From Microbotryum silenes-acaulis (lineage: Eukaryota; Basidiomycota; Microbotryomycetes; Microbotryales; Microbotryaceae), in the NCBI GenBank assembly GCA_003665825.1, contig QPFY01000003.1, positions 372,001 through 436,000 on the forward strand: a stretch of 64,000 nt of DNA, in the 5' to 3' direction. Shown here piece after piece: positions 47,764 to 58,556 of this stretch. The stretch's first letter is position 1. Each line of letters begins with the position of its first letter. The translations under genes were made by a program, and so were the position numbers. The notes beneath the pieces were generated by a model. It worked only from the letters and a program-made list of their open reading frames with translations, was not told where the DNA came from and made no database searches.

Positions 47764-49060
47764 GTGGCTTCGCATACCAAGGCTCCACGCGCTGAAATAC
47801 TAGAAAGACTGACTGCCGTCTCTGCGCCAGTGACCGTGGAGACGTTGACAGAGCACGCCTGCTCCAGTCGCCGCGAATCGGACGCCGGCGGGTCTACGTC
47901 CTCTTCGCCTCGGCGCGGTTCCAGCCGCACCGACTCGGCACCACCCGCCTCGCCTCAGTGCCAGAAACACAGTTGCGACCCGAACAAGACGCCACCACAG
48001 CGCCAGAGACCCGCTTCATCTGCTTTCTCGTCCCCTACATCTGTTGCTGGCGCGCACTGGGCAGGCTTTGGCCATTCGAGGACGACGACCGCCACCTCTT
48101 TGCCACAGCCCACCACAACGAGTGCTGACACGACGGAGTGCACGCGGTTAGTCGGATCGATCCACGTGGATGAGTACCGACCGGCGACGGTAGTCGACTC
48201 GATCAGATCCCTTGCAATTGTGATACTTGACGTGGTCAAATGTATGCCCTAGCCGTGATCTGATCTGATCGAGTTGCGCCAGGCTCATGACCGAGATCCG
48301 TGATCTCCTCTTTTGCAGCTCTAGAGAACCACTACAAAGGGAAACGTACTCATGGCAATATTAGGGATGTGAATGTCGTCGTCGATGAGAACGGCCAAGG
48401 CGTCCTCCTCGAGCGCGACCCCGTTGTGCTCTCGATTTGGGACGATCCGTTGTACAAGCTGGTTCGCGAGAGGCTGTACGACGACTGGGACGAGGATGAA
48501 GATAGTAACGAAGATGAAGACAAAGTGGACGACGAGGACGAAAATGAAGATAAGAATGAGGACGAGGAAGAGGAGGACGTTTCAAACTACATCAGTATGC
48601 TTTCTCTCGCCCGAGCTTGGGCGATTCTCTCTCTCTGATCGGCGCCCGTTCCCAACAGGCTGGCGACGCTTTCTTGACGCGAAGACAGCTCGTTGTGCAC
48701 GAGTTGGGGCCGTTCCCTGTCTGCCCCTGGCACGACATTGAAGCCTTGACTTACGTCGCCTGCTGGGTGACTTTTGTCTGGGCACGGGAGCAGACCGAAG
48801 ATCCCGAGCTCAATGCGCTGGGACTTTCGAACTGGCGGGACTGGCGCTGCATTGACTACGCTTTAATGAGCAAAGATCATGCGTTGCGTCGGCCGGAACG
48901 TTCGCTAAAGACTTTTATCCGCCCCTTTGAGTTCATTTGGATCTTGCGCGCTTACTGTGGGCTTGGCATGAATTACGAAACATCGATGTTGGGGAAGGAG
49001 GTATTAGAAGTATTGAGGACTGGATCCCGACTCAAGCAGTTGAGTACGAGCGCAAGATAG
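47764..49060 (+). CDS. Divergent FunK1-type protein kinase, probably inactive
   Basis: The product resembles the fungal FunK1 kinase family. A proposed intron (donor GTATGC near 48241, acceptor about 48320) joins SIRSLAIVILDVVK to SLENHYKGKRTHGNIRDVNV and VVDENGQGVLLERD. In active relatives this block reads HRDIS..NI and LIDfD. Here the catalytic Arg-Asp is Gly-Asn and the metal-binding Asp is Glu, so activity is unlikely. The C-lobe is recognisable as LLTRRQLVV-like AFLTRRQLVVHELG and PWHDIEALTYVACWVTFVWA. An Asp/Glu-rich insert separates the two parts. The start, the second splice (about 48580-48658) and the end are uncertain. A related C-terminal segment (ELERRWADGLLSYATLIEDL) lies further on at about 49283-49345, so the true gene may extend beyond 49060 or be broken. 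Confidence 0.6.
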
Positions 49061-50235
49061 AGGATGGAAGATAGATGGAGAAGGAAGAGAGACGAGCGCC
49101 CGCAGGGCGCGCGACTTCAACCGAATCCGACGTGTCAACCGGAACTCAATCAGGCGCTGGGATCTGGCAGGCACAGAACGACGAATTGAGGAGAGATGAA
49201 GCTAGCTAGTACGAATGAAGTAGGGGCATGGAAGTGAATAGTATTAAGAGACAATAAGGTATGATTGGATTCTTGACAGGAGGAACTGGAGCTCGAGCGT
49301 AGATGGGCCGATGGGTTGCTCTCCTACGCCACGTTGATCGAGGATCTCGAATTCTTCATCGACAGCTATGCGAAAAACTATGGATCCAGAATCTCGGGGT
49401 GAGGCGCCGGCAGTGCACCATTTTCTGATTATCGTGAGACGTGATGTAGTGCTTCGTGACCGCGGCAATTTCGGTACTTGTTCATGCCCATGGTTCAGTT
49501 GAAATAGATTCTTTGTGCTACATGGCGGTTTGCAATGAACAGAGTGATGACATGCGGAATGATGACATTCCAGGGCAATTCCTCCGAAGCAGTTTTGATC
49601 ATATTGTCATGACGATAATGTATTCTTTTCCTACGTGTCACGGGGTCCGGTTACCCCGCGCTGCCTCGGAGAGCGCTGCGGAGCGGCTCCTAAGTTCCGA
49701 TAGCCTGTGACGGCGTGGGGGCTTTGCTTTGCTCCGCTCGAGTCCGGGTCATCCGATCTTAGCTCACGACACGGTCCCTCATCTTTTATTTGTACTTCAA
49801 GTCGATCCCTTCAGTTGCAGAGACCATACCAGACGCTGTCAGGGGCAAGTGTCCCTCTGATAGATGCGTTGGACGTTGGACTGAGCCGTGGGGCGAGTCG
49901 CTGAATGCATCTTATTCCTCATTACTGACAACTCTACAAACGCGCTTCCCGCAGGGCTTCATCTTTCTGCCAACAAGAGGGACGTGAACTTCACCGTTGA
50001 TCAGGAAGGTCGAGACGTCCTCTGAATCGTGGACTCAGTTTTGTTCACGAACCGCTGTCCAGTTACCGAGAGGCATGACATCGGCGCTGCCTGACGAGCG
50101 CAGCGACTTTCAGCGTTTGAGCAACCCTGCCCGAATATGGACCCTCAGATAAGTCAGTATTCGCTCACCCGAGGTCGTGCAAAGACCCCGGTCTCTCTGG
50201 TCGTCCCTGATCTCCCAGACTCATTCCCAGAAGGA
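49061..50235. other. Accessory region between FunK1-like copies
   Basis: Apart from the stray FunK1 C-terminal segment at about 49283-49385 (plus strand), no gene is recognised. The region has short frames only, on both strands. Confidence 0.4.
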
Positions 50236-50660
50236 TGCTCCTCGTCGAAGCTTTGAGGTCGAGCGCTGTCCGCCGCTGGCACGACATTGAAAGCCTAACC
50301 TACGTGATTCCATGGCTCACCGTCACCTGAGTAACTGAAGATCATGATCTCCTGAACGTGGCGAGATACACCGCTACCAATCACGCCGCCGCCCGGCCGC
50401 CCATTGGTGGCCTGCTTTCTGTGGGTCGGGGACACCAATATATTTTCTTCAACACTTTCTACATGAGCGAACCGGCTTTTTCAATTTGGTCAGCATTCTA
50501 CGCTCCTACTGTAGGCTTGGACTGAGAGCTTTGGAGTATTCTGCAATACAAGCGAAGAGGTAGCGGAGCTCAGGAGCGACAATGGGCCGAGGGAACGCTT
50601 TCCTCCGCGATGTTGATTGAGGGTCTAGGAAATTCTGTCAAGATCTGTCCCGACACAGAT
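50236..50660 (+). pseudogene. Decayed FunK1-like copy
   Basis: The reading RRWHDIESLTYVIPWLTV corresponds to PWHDIEALTYVACWVTFV of the copy at 48.7 kb and is followed at once by a stop. In other frames, SILRSYCRLGLRALEYS (near 50490-50540) matches ILRAYCGLGMNYETS, and ERQWAEGTLSSAMLIEGL (near 50575-50630) matches ERRWADGLLSYATLIEDL. Stops and frame changes show a pseudogene. Order and spacing follow the better-preserved copy. Confidence 0.6.
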
Positions 50661-51870
50661 GGCTTTATCTTGTGATGACGTCGCCCAGAGGTCCTGTTGA
50701 TCCCACAACGTTGCTCGTGCTTCGCTGTGTACTCGATGCGCTCGGCTCGTTCTCTCGCTCGCAGCACGGTCTGAAAATTGTTCGGGATAACACAATCCAA
50801 ATTCGGGCGTAAAATACCCAACCCAAAATTTCGGTTGAGAGCACTGTGGTGGAGCGAATCGACGGTGGGGACGAGCGGCCGAGCTAGACAGGGGGTGGAC
50901 CAAGCGGTAGGAATTAGGGGCGCGAGAATCAAACTCGCGAGCGAGGAACAAGCCAAAGGGTCGCTGGCGCTGCCAAAAGGGTCCGCTCGGATAGTCCACC
51001 AGTGCCATGCATCTGGTGTTTGTGGGGGCCCTGAAGTGTAAAGGCGCACTGGAACCCTGCGGAGCACGATCGGCCGGATGCGCGCGACGGTCGGCACCAT
51101 CTTGTAACCGGCTTGTCACCAAGCTACTGAACTTCGGTTCGGCACACGGTGAGAGGTCCGGACCCAACAGCCTAAATCAGAACAATAGGTAGGTCCAGAC
51201 AAAGTGAGAAGCTGTGGCACGGAGATAAGTACTGAGACTGAAGCGAACATCACGAGACATCAACGTGTGACGCTAGTAACACATGACTCGTTAATTTAGC
51301 AACCGCATCAGAAACGGGAGGGAGAGGTGATGTTCATTCAGCTCGGGGTCACGCGTGGCTCGACGCGCGTTTCCCACCTCCTCTCCCTCTGCTTGTCCCA
51401 CTCGCCTGCTCGCAACTATGGGTGAGCTCCCAGCTCCATTTCCCAAAGTATTTGACAGCGACCACGAAAAGCTCAGAGTGAGTTCCTCAAAACCCTCTAG
51501 CGCACATCTGTGGGGTGACGCCGCTCGTGCTGATGCAGCCCTATGGCTCCACCGCCTGACCCTGCCCGTGCCAGCGGCCGCACCCAGCCGCTGACGACAA
51601 TTGGACGGCGGCACCATGGATGTCGGAACCCCGGAGCTCCGAAGAAGTCGACGATCGCAAGGACTACTACAAATGCTCAGTGAGCAACCGTCGAGGTCGC
51701 TCCCCGCTTCGGAGGCAGGGGCAATCTCCACTGTAGCCTCGGAGGCAGGAACGCCGCTGCCACCGCCTCGAGTCCCTCTGCCAGTGCCCACTCCTCCCCG
51801 GAGCTGCAGTCGCGAAGCAAACTTGTCTGGGGTGCCCCGTGGAGCGTTCAGTCGGCAACTGCAGCGAGTA
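50661..51870. other. Region without recognised genes
   Basis: Several frames of 80-180 codons exist on both strands (for example minus 50570-51167 and minus 51291-51791), but they overlap each other and lack motifs. A plus frame at 51601-51972 is Ser/Pro/Glu-rich and runs into the hairpin. I see no repeat other than that hairpin. Confidence 0.4.
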
Positions 51871-51995
51871 TTAAACGGCGTCTGGGTATGGAGCTACATG
51901 GTCAACAGATCAGGATCTATGATTCTCCGCACCTCGAAGAGTTCTTCGTGGGCTGATCTGTCGACCATGTAGCTCCATACCCAGACGCCGTTTAA
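51871..51995. repeat. Hairpin with 43-bp arms and 39-bp loop
   Basis: Positions 51871-51913 pair with 51953-51995 (coordinates sum to 103866), with a single mismatch at 51905. The left arm starts TTAAACGGCGTCTGGGTATG and the right arm ends in its complement. The loop is 51914-51952. It may be a small inverted-repeat element, the footprint of an inversion, or a local template-switch product. Confidence 0.8.
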
Positions 51996-53049
51996 CAAAG
52001 ATGATGTGCAGTTCTCAGGCAAGCTCGGCCAGGAGCCGACAGTGAAGAACGCTGTCAACGCGATCAAGAGACTCTTTCAACAACAGACGGTAGGCGACTT
52101 CTAATACGCATTCTGTGCCAAGAAGACGTCTTTGCGGTCTACCATTCGGGGGTGAATCAAGCTTGAACTTCGTCGAGGCTCGTCATTTTAAAAGCGATCT
52201 CAGCCACAAGTGCTTCGGGCTGCCTTCGCAATCGACAATCCGAGTCGAAAGTGATGCAAACGGGGTGGAAAGGAAGAGTTGCATTTTTGACCCGTATATG
52301 GCGCTGCCATAGCTCCATCGACGGATGGAAGTTCTCCCCATCTGATCCATCCGGTGGCCGAGCTGATTCCTTGACTCGCTGAGCTTCCCTTCGTTCGCTT
52401 GGACTCCATGGAAATCGTGACTTTTGAGACTGAGCTATCGTCGTCGTGCGGAGTGTGGCTGGTTCTCGACCACGCGATTACCCTTGGCTGGAGAACGCGC
52501 ATCCGTGCACTGAGAAGGACGAGGAGATCTGGGGTCTTGCCCTGTTGGTAATCGCCAGGCGCGTTCGGAACGTCCCGCGCCGAGCTTCCGCAGGGGACCA
52601 ATTGCGACTCAAGCAGTTGTTTCGAGCCTTTGTAGGCGGAGAGCAAGTTTGATAAGGTTGATCCACCACCGAAGACCACAAAGACGTCTTCTAGTCTTAT
52701 GTGTTCTACACCATCTTCATGAAGCTGTCTGAAGACGACTACAACGACGAGAGGCGACCGTCACGTGGTCACAATGGAACATGCCCCTAGGAGAATTGGT
52801 CACCGCCACAAGAAACATGGAGTGCGATTTGTAAAGGAGTTGATCGATGCGAGCGTCCGATGAACCGCGAACATTCGCGGAATGCACCGGGCGCCGGCCA
52901 AGATGATGAGACCGTTTGACGCAACTGGGTCCCAACCTGACCGAGCTCCTCCAGATTGTGGCGTCTCACTGTGGAATGGGCAAGGAATTCGAGATGTGTG
53001 GCACATTGCAGCAAGAAGAAAATTGGGATAGAGCGACATTGGGGTAGAG
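51996..53049. other. Region of short decayed frames
   Basis: Short plus-strand readings such as GKLGQEPTVKNAVNAIKRLF (about 52020-52080) and EIWGLALLVIARRVRNVP (about 52523-52580) look protein-like but cannot be joined into one frame. Because a FunK1-like end follows at 53050, this may be the body of a third decayed copy. Confidence 0.35.
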
Positions 53050-53133
53050 CGACAATGGAACAACGGACAGTTGTCATACTCCAAGTTGATCGTTGCACTC
53101 GAGAAGTTCGTTGATAAGCTACAGGCTTCGTAG
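53050..53133 (+). pseudogene. C-terminal relic of a third FunK1-like copy
   Basis: RQWNNGQLSYSKLIVALEKF followed by VDKLQAS and TAG at 53131 aligns with RRWADGLLSYATLIEDLEFF in the first copy. No intact upstream domain is visible. A 14-base near-repeat (TAGAGCGACAWTGG) lies just upstream. Confidence 0.5.
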
Positions 53134-54722
53134 ACGTAGCAGGTTGCTTTGAGGAGAAGAGGGGGGTCCGATCCCGGATCGGTAGAGCAGGGGCTTGAAG
53201 GGACTTGGTCAGTGGCGGTAGCCTTGCAGTGCATTTTTTTCTGCGCAATTTGTTCCTACAAGATGAACCATCCAGAAAAGGGTTGTGCAATTAGAGCAGA
53301 CCAGAAGCGAGATCGGGCAGGCCTGGGCGCAAGAGTCAAGGTCGGCGCGAGCAGAGTGCTGGGCACTGGCAGAAGGTGCGCTTGCCACGCTGGCGCGGAG
53401 CCGCAGACGACGACGAACCGTGAGTGACGAGGAGGGGAAAAGCACCCACGTCAGATTTCCGGAGAGGAGACGCTGTGGCTCCCCAGCAGGTGTTCGGGAC
53501 CACGATCGCACAGACCCGGCGCAAGCGAGGGGGCCGCGAACTCGGGCGGCACATAAAACCTCATGTGCGCGAGCCGTTCCGATTTGCCGAACCTTTCACC
53601 TTGGGTAAACAGTCCACAGCAGGTCATTCATTCAACCACAAGGCATTCCGGGGATCTGTCGCTCCCCATCTTGACAGCCCAGAAACCCGATACAGCGTGA
53701 GATGAAGTGGTTTACGCTCATTGAATCGGGGAATTCTGCGTGCGGTAGCTGATGAAAAGATTCTTGAACAAGATCAGGGCTCCGAAGTCCGCAAAGTCGG
53801 ATTCGATCAAACTGACTCATCGAGCCTGTCCTTGTGTGTGCATGGGAGGTTGGTATCTTGGGACGTTCGGCTCTCGGGGCGTACTGTCATGTGGCCTGCT
53901 TCTGCCGAATGCGGATGCGGCAGTATCCTGGCATCACCCAAAAGGTGGTGAGCAATGCCGTTCGAACGAGCCTCGATCAGGAAAATCAGAGGCGAGCAAG
54001 TACTGCCTTCGCTTACAATGCCTCGACGTGGCACTCGCCCGCACTCGCGCGAAGTTGAGGTGCAGTGGAAAATTGCCCCGGGTTGTAGCCGGCCGAAGCG
54101 CACCTTCGCGTTCCCGAAGCTATGCATGCGTCAAGGGCGACCGATCGTGGCTGCCTCGGGTGCCCAGGCGGCTGCATGGCACGTGGTCCCTGTACCTGGA
54201 AGATTGCTTGAACTTGGCGGTCGCTCGGGCTCCATCGTATATATCTCATATGTACCCCAAGTTGCTCGGGGATGAACCACGCCGGGATTCCGACAACGTG
54301 CCAGTAGCTGTGGACGCCCTGCAAGTTCAAACGCTCGAAGCTTGACCTCGTCAGCGAATCGATCGGTTCAGGTTGTCAACTGAGAGCTGGTGATAAGCTT
54401 CACTTCCAGTCCTAACAGGAGACAGCGCAACCGCAGCAGCCATCGAGAAGACACCGGCGGCGATGCAGAAAAGACCTCGAACGCCCTAGCGGGTCGTTGG
54501 GCTGTGTGCACGCCTGACAGACTGGCTCCAGGCGCCCAAGCAACTGCCACGAGAGGCCACTAGACTCGGCGCGTCGAGCCTAAGCTAAGATTGGCCTAAT
54601 AAGAACGCGTCGACAGCGCGCGCCTCGCCCGCGACGGATGCCAACCACGCGAATTGCTTCAACACCTCTCTGCATCATGTCTGATCTCATCCTTACACGA
54701 ACATACCCATCGCGTAGGCACG
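53134..54722. other. Gene-poor stretch before the fucosyltransferase-like gene
   Basis: A 197-codon plus frame (53752-54345) is the longest open frame. It has an ordinary composition but no motif I recognise, and the opposite strand is equally open in parts. I would not call it a gene. The end of the stretch is the promoter of the next gene. Confidence 0.4.
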
Positions 54723-57188
54723 ATGTCGTTTGATCCAACCATTGATGAATGTCATCGAGCGCAACTCCTCCCGACAGACGAGGAAGGCGACGTCAACGAA
54801 CAAAGGCGATCGCTCGGATCTGATTCGGAGGCCGACAGCGACAGTGGGAGCGATGTTGGCAGCGGCAGCGGCAGTGGCAGCGACTATGAACGCGTCGACG
54901 ATAAACCGCGGTACTCTGATGGCGAAAGTTTCATGATGTCAAGCTCGAAGAAGATGGAGTGCCAACCCATAAAACACTACCAATCAATGCCACGCCGGTG
55001 CAACAGTTGCCAGATCGTCACCCTCGTCGCGGTCGGCTTGCTCGTGGTGGCCACGTTGGTCATCGCGGCGCGGTCATTGCTCGAGCGTTCAGCTTGGACC
55101 TCGGAGATGGAATTGGTTGCGGAGGAACTCGGGCCCGTGCTACAGGAGGAAGATTTGGACGTGGTCGGCGATTTTACATCCGAAGAAGAGTTCTACGCGC
55201 AATATCTGTGGAAAGAGCACCCTCCGCACAAGAGTCTGCTCAACGTGGTGCGGACACTCGACAAGGTGGGTCGGCAACTGGGCTCTGCATGCATGATGCG
55301 ACGCAATTTTCGTTGGTACTGATCTAGTCGGAATATTCCGACGTCTTTGGTGTCCTACAGGATGAACAACGGATTCGAAATTGGATCATCGAAACCAGGC
55401 CACGGTCCCAAGCCGGCACACCGATCGGCCTCAGTTCGAAATCGAGCAGAACTGAACCGACCATCATGAGGGGTCCGGCGATGATCAAGGTCGGCAGTGG
55501 GCCGGGGGAGTACAGGGCCGGGTCCAAGGCAAAGTAAGCTGCTCTGAAGGTCATCCCCCCGCAACAGGCTCCGACCCAGGTTTCCTTCGCGTTTTATTTT
55601 ACAGGCATCAAGCTCTTGTACAGGAGTGGGAAACGGGCCGGCCTTCACATGAATGCAAAGGTACGCCTTGGGGAGAGGCCTACGGAGCCATGCATCGCGA
55701 TGTCATCAATGGGGTCATTCCACCCAAGGTCATGATTGCCTCTTGCAAGAAGGGACAAAGCTGCGGTGGCACAGCAGATCGGTTAGTTCCAGCTCCAGGT
55801 GCTCATCGCATCACACCGAGTTTTCGGCTGAGACTAATCGGCGTGACGGATCTATGTTGCCCTCGGCGCTGCTCAGATTCTTTGGCCTTTTCACAAGCTT
55901 CCTCTACGCCATTCTGACGGACCGGGCCTTCTTCGTCGACTGGGCCGACTGGCCGTTCGAGGTCTTTGCTGACGCTGTAAATATCGACTGGAGCCGGCCG
56001 TTGACCCTCACCACCAACGAGGCAACACACCCCAAGCTCGGCACGCCGACTTCGCAGATCAGCTTGAGGAACTTTCAACGCCCGATGGAGGCGCTCGACG
56101 AGTTCCTGCTCGATACCGTTTGGGGTAAACATCGCGACGAGCCCAGCTGGGTCGAGGTCAGTAGTACGAGCGTCGTCTTGCTGCGCTTGCTCGTCGGTCG
56201 AGGCAGTTTGTCCTGAAACGGCCGCTAGAAATCTGCACAGATCAACACAAACCGAGGAGGCGCGTTTCGCTCGTTCAACTATACCGAAATTGCACCCATC
56301 CTCAAGGACAAGGGGTTCGAGTACGCCTCGGTCTACGCTTGCATGACCGACTACCTCTTTACGCCCAAGGCGAGCGCGCAGCGCTACATGGTACAATACT
56401 CGTCGTTGTTTGTGCTCCCTTCCGTGTTCTCGGTCTCGATGCAGATCCGGACAGGAGATGCCAATATGGTGCGTTACAAGCCTCTCCGTTGCTCAACGAG
56501 TGGCCGACATGGTCGATGGCTGACTAAGGGGCTTCGATTTGGGATTTGTCTTTCGCCCCTCCAGGAATCCGCCGATGCAGACTCGCACATCTCGGTCGAG
56601 TCGCACCGACGGTTCTTCGTCTGCGCGGAACAACTCGCGGCTAAACACGCGAAACCAGGCCAAAAGATTGTCTACTACCTCGTGTCGGATTCCGAGCACC
56701 TCAAGCATGACGCGATGACCAAGTACCCCGACCGCATCGTCACCACGGGGTTCACCGCGACGCATCCCGAGATCAAGGACGCCGATCAAAGCCAGTGGCA
56801 CCGACAGAAGCATTTGCTCGATGGGACGACGCAGGTGATGGTTAGCAGTTGGTTGCTTAGCAGTGAGCTCAATCAGCCTTCTGCTCACATACGGCCAGTA
56901 GATCCTTGTTCTGACTCGTGCTCTCATCGTTGCAGAGACGGATTATCAAATCGTGACCTATGATTCTGGCTTTGGGAAGCTGCGTGAGTAACGTTCACCT
57001 AAGGATGCCACAGCGACGGCACTCGTAATAACATGACTGACAAGAATGCTTCGTGTGTTTACTCTAACTATGTTCATGCCTCGTCACTAGCCGTCTTCGA
57101 AAGGGGTCGCGAAGGACGAACCGTTCAGCTGGCCAAGAAGGTCACCAGTAGCGCCGCCATGCCCGATTGTACGGATCCCGCTGTGTGA
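54723..57188 (+). CDS. Type II membrane glycosyltransferase, fucosyltransferase (GT37)-like
   Basis: Probably a Golgi enzyme with a fucosyltransferase fold; the acceptor is unknown. The N-terminus (MSFDPTIDEC) is acidic and has a GSGSGS tract. A signal-anchor lies at about residues 98-116 (IVTLVAVGLLVVATLVIAA). Spliced exons give GGTADRFFGLFTSFLYAILT then DRAFFVDW, very like the plant GT37 sequence around G-x-x-R-x-x-L...FLYALLT-D-R-x-x-V-D. Further on are SVSMQIRTGD, a basic IR-T donor-binding element, YYLVSDSEHLKHDA, and a C-terminal VTYDSGFGKLPVFERG. These positions match the three conserved motifs of alpha-1,2-fucosyltransferases of GT37 and NodZ. Five or six introns interrupt the gene, and all joins tested are in phase. 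Confidence 0.72.
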
Positions 57189-58556
57189 GCACCTTACATC
57201 ATCGTCTCTCGAGCCTGTGCTGGTTCAACGAGACCGTACTGAGTTGGGTTCGAACCCTTGTGTCCGGGATCTAGCTTCGCGTCATTCGAGTCGCTGGCGT
57301 CGCGGTGGTCATTTGGGAAGTAGGTGGGCCAATGAAGCGCATGGATGAGAGGCAGATTGCCCGGTAGTGGAGAGAAGCTCGGGCGTTTGTCTTTCTCTTG
57401 CACCTACTTGTTATGAAAGATGTTGGAAGGAAGGTTCTTAACAGTATAAACGATCTTAGTAGAATGTACTTTGTAGATGTCGTAGATGTAAGTTCATACT
57501 GCCCATCTAACGTTGAGCGCAGATCGTGTGTTTCCGATATTGACCCCTTGCTGGAAAAAAAAGGAGTCGAGGGAAGGTCAAGTTTCAGGATCGGGCATCA
57601 AATGCAGACTAAAACATTCACCCGATGATCGCCATTCCCGCGGGCAGTCGCTTTCTCGACTTCAAGAGAAGGCCCGGAAACGAGCCTCTGGACGAGACCT
57701 TTGCTCGTGCGCAGCACCCGTTCCTTTTGGCCGACAAATCTGTTGTTTGACGACGGCATGCGCCCGGGAGCGCGCTCGCTGGACGATCGGAAGCCCGGCG
57801 TGTGGGCGCGGGAGTCTCTGTGTGAGCGTGTGAGTGCTCCAATCCAAGCGCTCCGCACGAACGTTCTCATTCATGATGATTCACTTTTTTCAAAATCGAT
57901 ACCCTTCAGATGGGTCCCAGCCCGTTGAGTAGTCGAGTCCTGTATATCCTCAAAGTTGAGTGTACATCATCAATTTATAAGGGGTGATTTTTGGCCTTCG
58001 GCCTCCGTTTGAAACAATGAGCCGTGGGGTAGGTAAACTCATTTGTGTGGATATTGAACGAAAACCTGCACTTCTGTCCACGGGTACAATGTTCTATGGG
58101 GGACCAATCATTCGGACGCGTCACGACAGGGAGCAGCACGGGAGCTGTTCGCAGGATCGCGGCCCCTGAACGCCGAAGGGGCCAAATGCAAGTGCCCCGA
58201 CATGTTCAAGAGTGCGCCCGAGTTGAGGCTCGGAGCAGTATCGGCTGCTGATTGGCTTTAATTGATGGCCGTTGACCTTGTACTTGTGGCCTATTTGCTG
58301 TGCGCTTTGAAAAGTCTCGACGATCGAGGCTGGCGCGGCTCATGAAAGGCCCACGGGCCATGGCGGGCTTCACAATGCCAAGCCGAGCCTTTCGGAAAAC
58401 GCTCTTGGCTGGGTGTCGATACGATCCGTCGGCGAGAGTCTGCTAGCACATCCGGTTCGTAGCTCGTTGGTCACGTTCGTTCTTCCTCCTCCTTCTTTCC
58501 TCACTACTACTTATCCACTTTTTACCCCTTTCTTCATCCTACCTTCTCTGTACGAC
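57189..58556. other. Gap between the fucosyltransferase-like and MAG-like genes
   Basis: About 1.4 kb with short overlapping frames only (up to 106 codons) and no recognised product. The last 150 bp are pyrimidine-rich (CTTCCTCCTCCTTCTTTCC), typical of fungal promoters just before a start codon. I see no RNA gene. Confidence 0.45.

Noticed and set aside
50570..51167. Two overlapping minus-strand frames of about 180 codons
   Set aside because: They overlap each other in different frames, have no motif, and run antisense to a FunK1 relic.
53752..54345. 197-codon plus-strand open frame
   Set aside because: The opposite strand is also open in parts and neither has a recognisable pattern. It was kept only as a note in the gap entry.
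57235..57270. GGGTTCGAACCC, resembling a tRNA B box
   Set aside because: The five-pair T stem does not form on either strand, and no acceptor stem or A box is found at the right distance.
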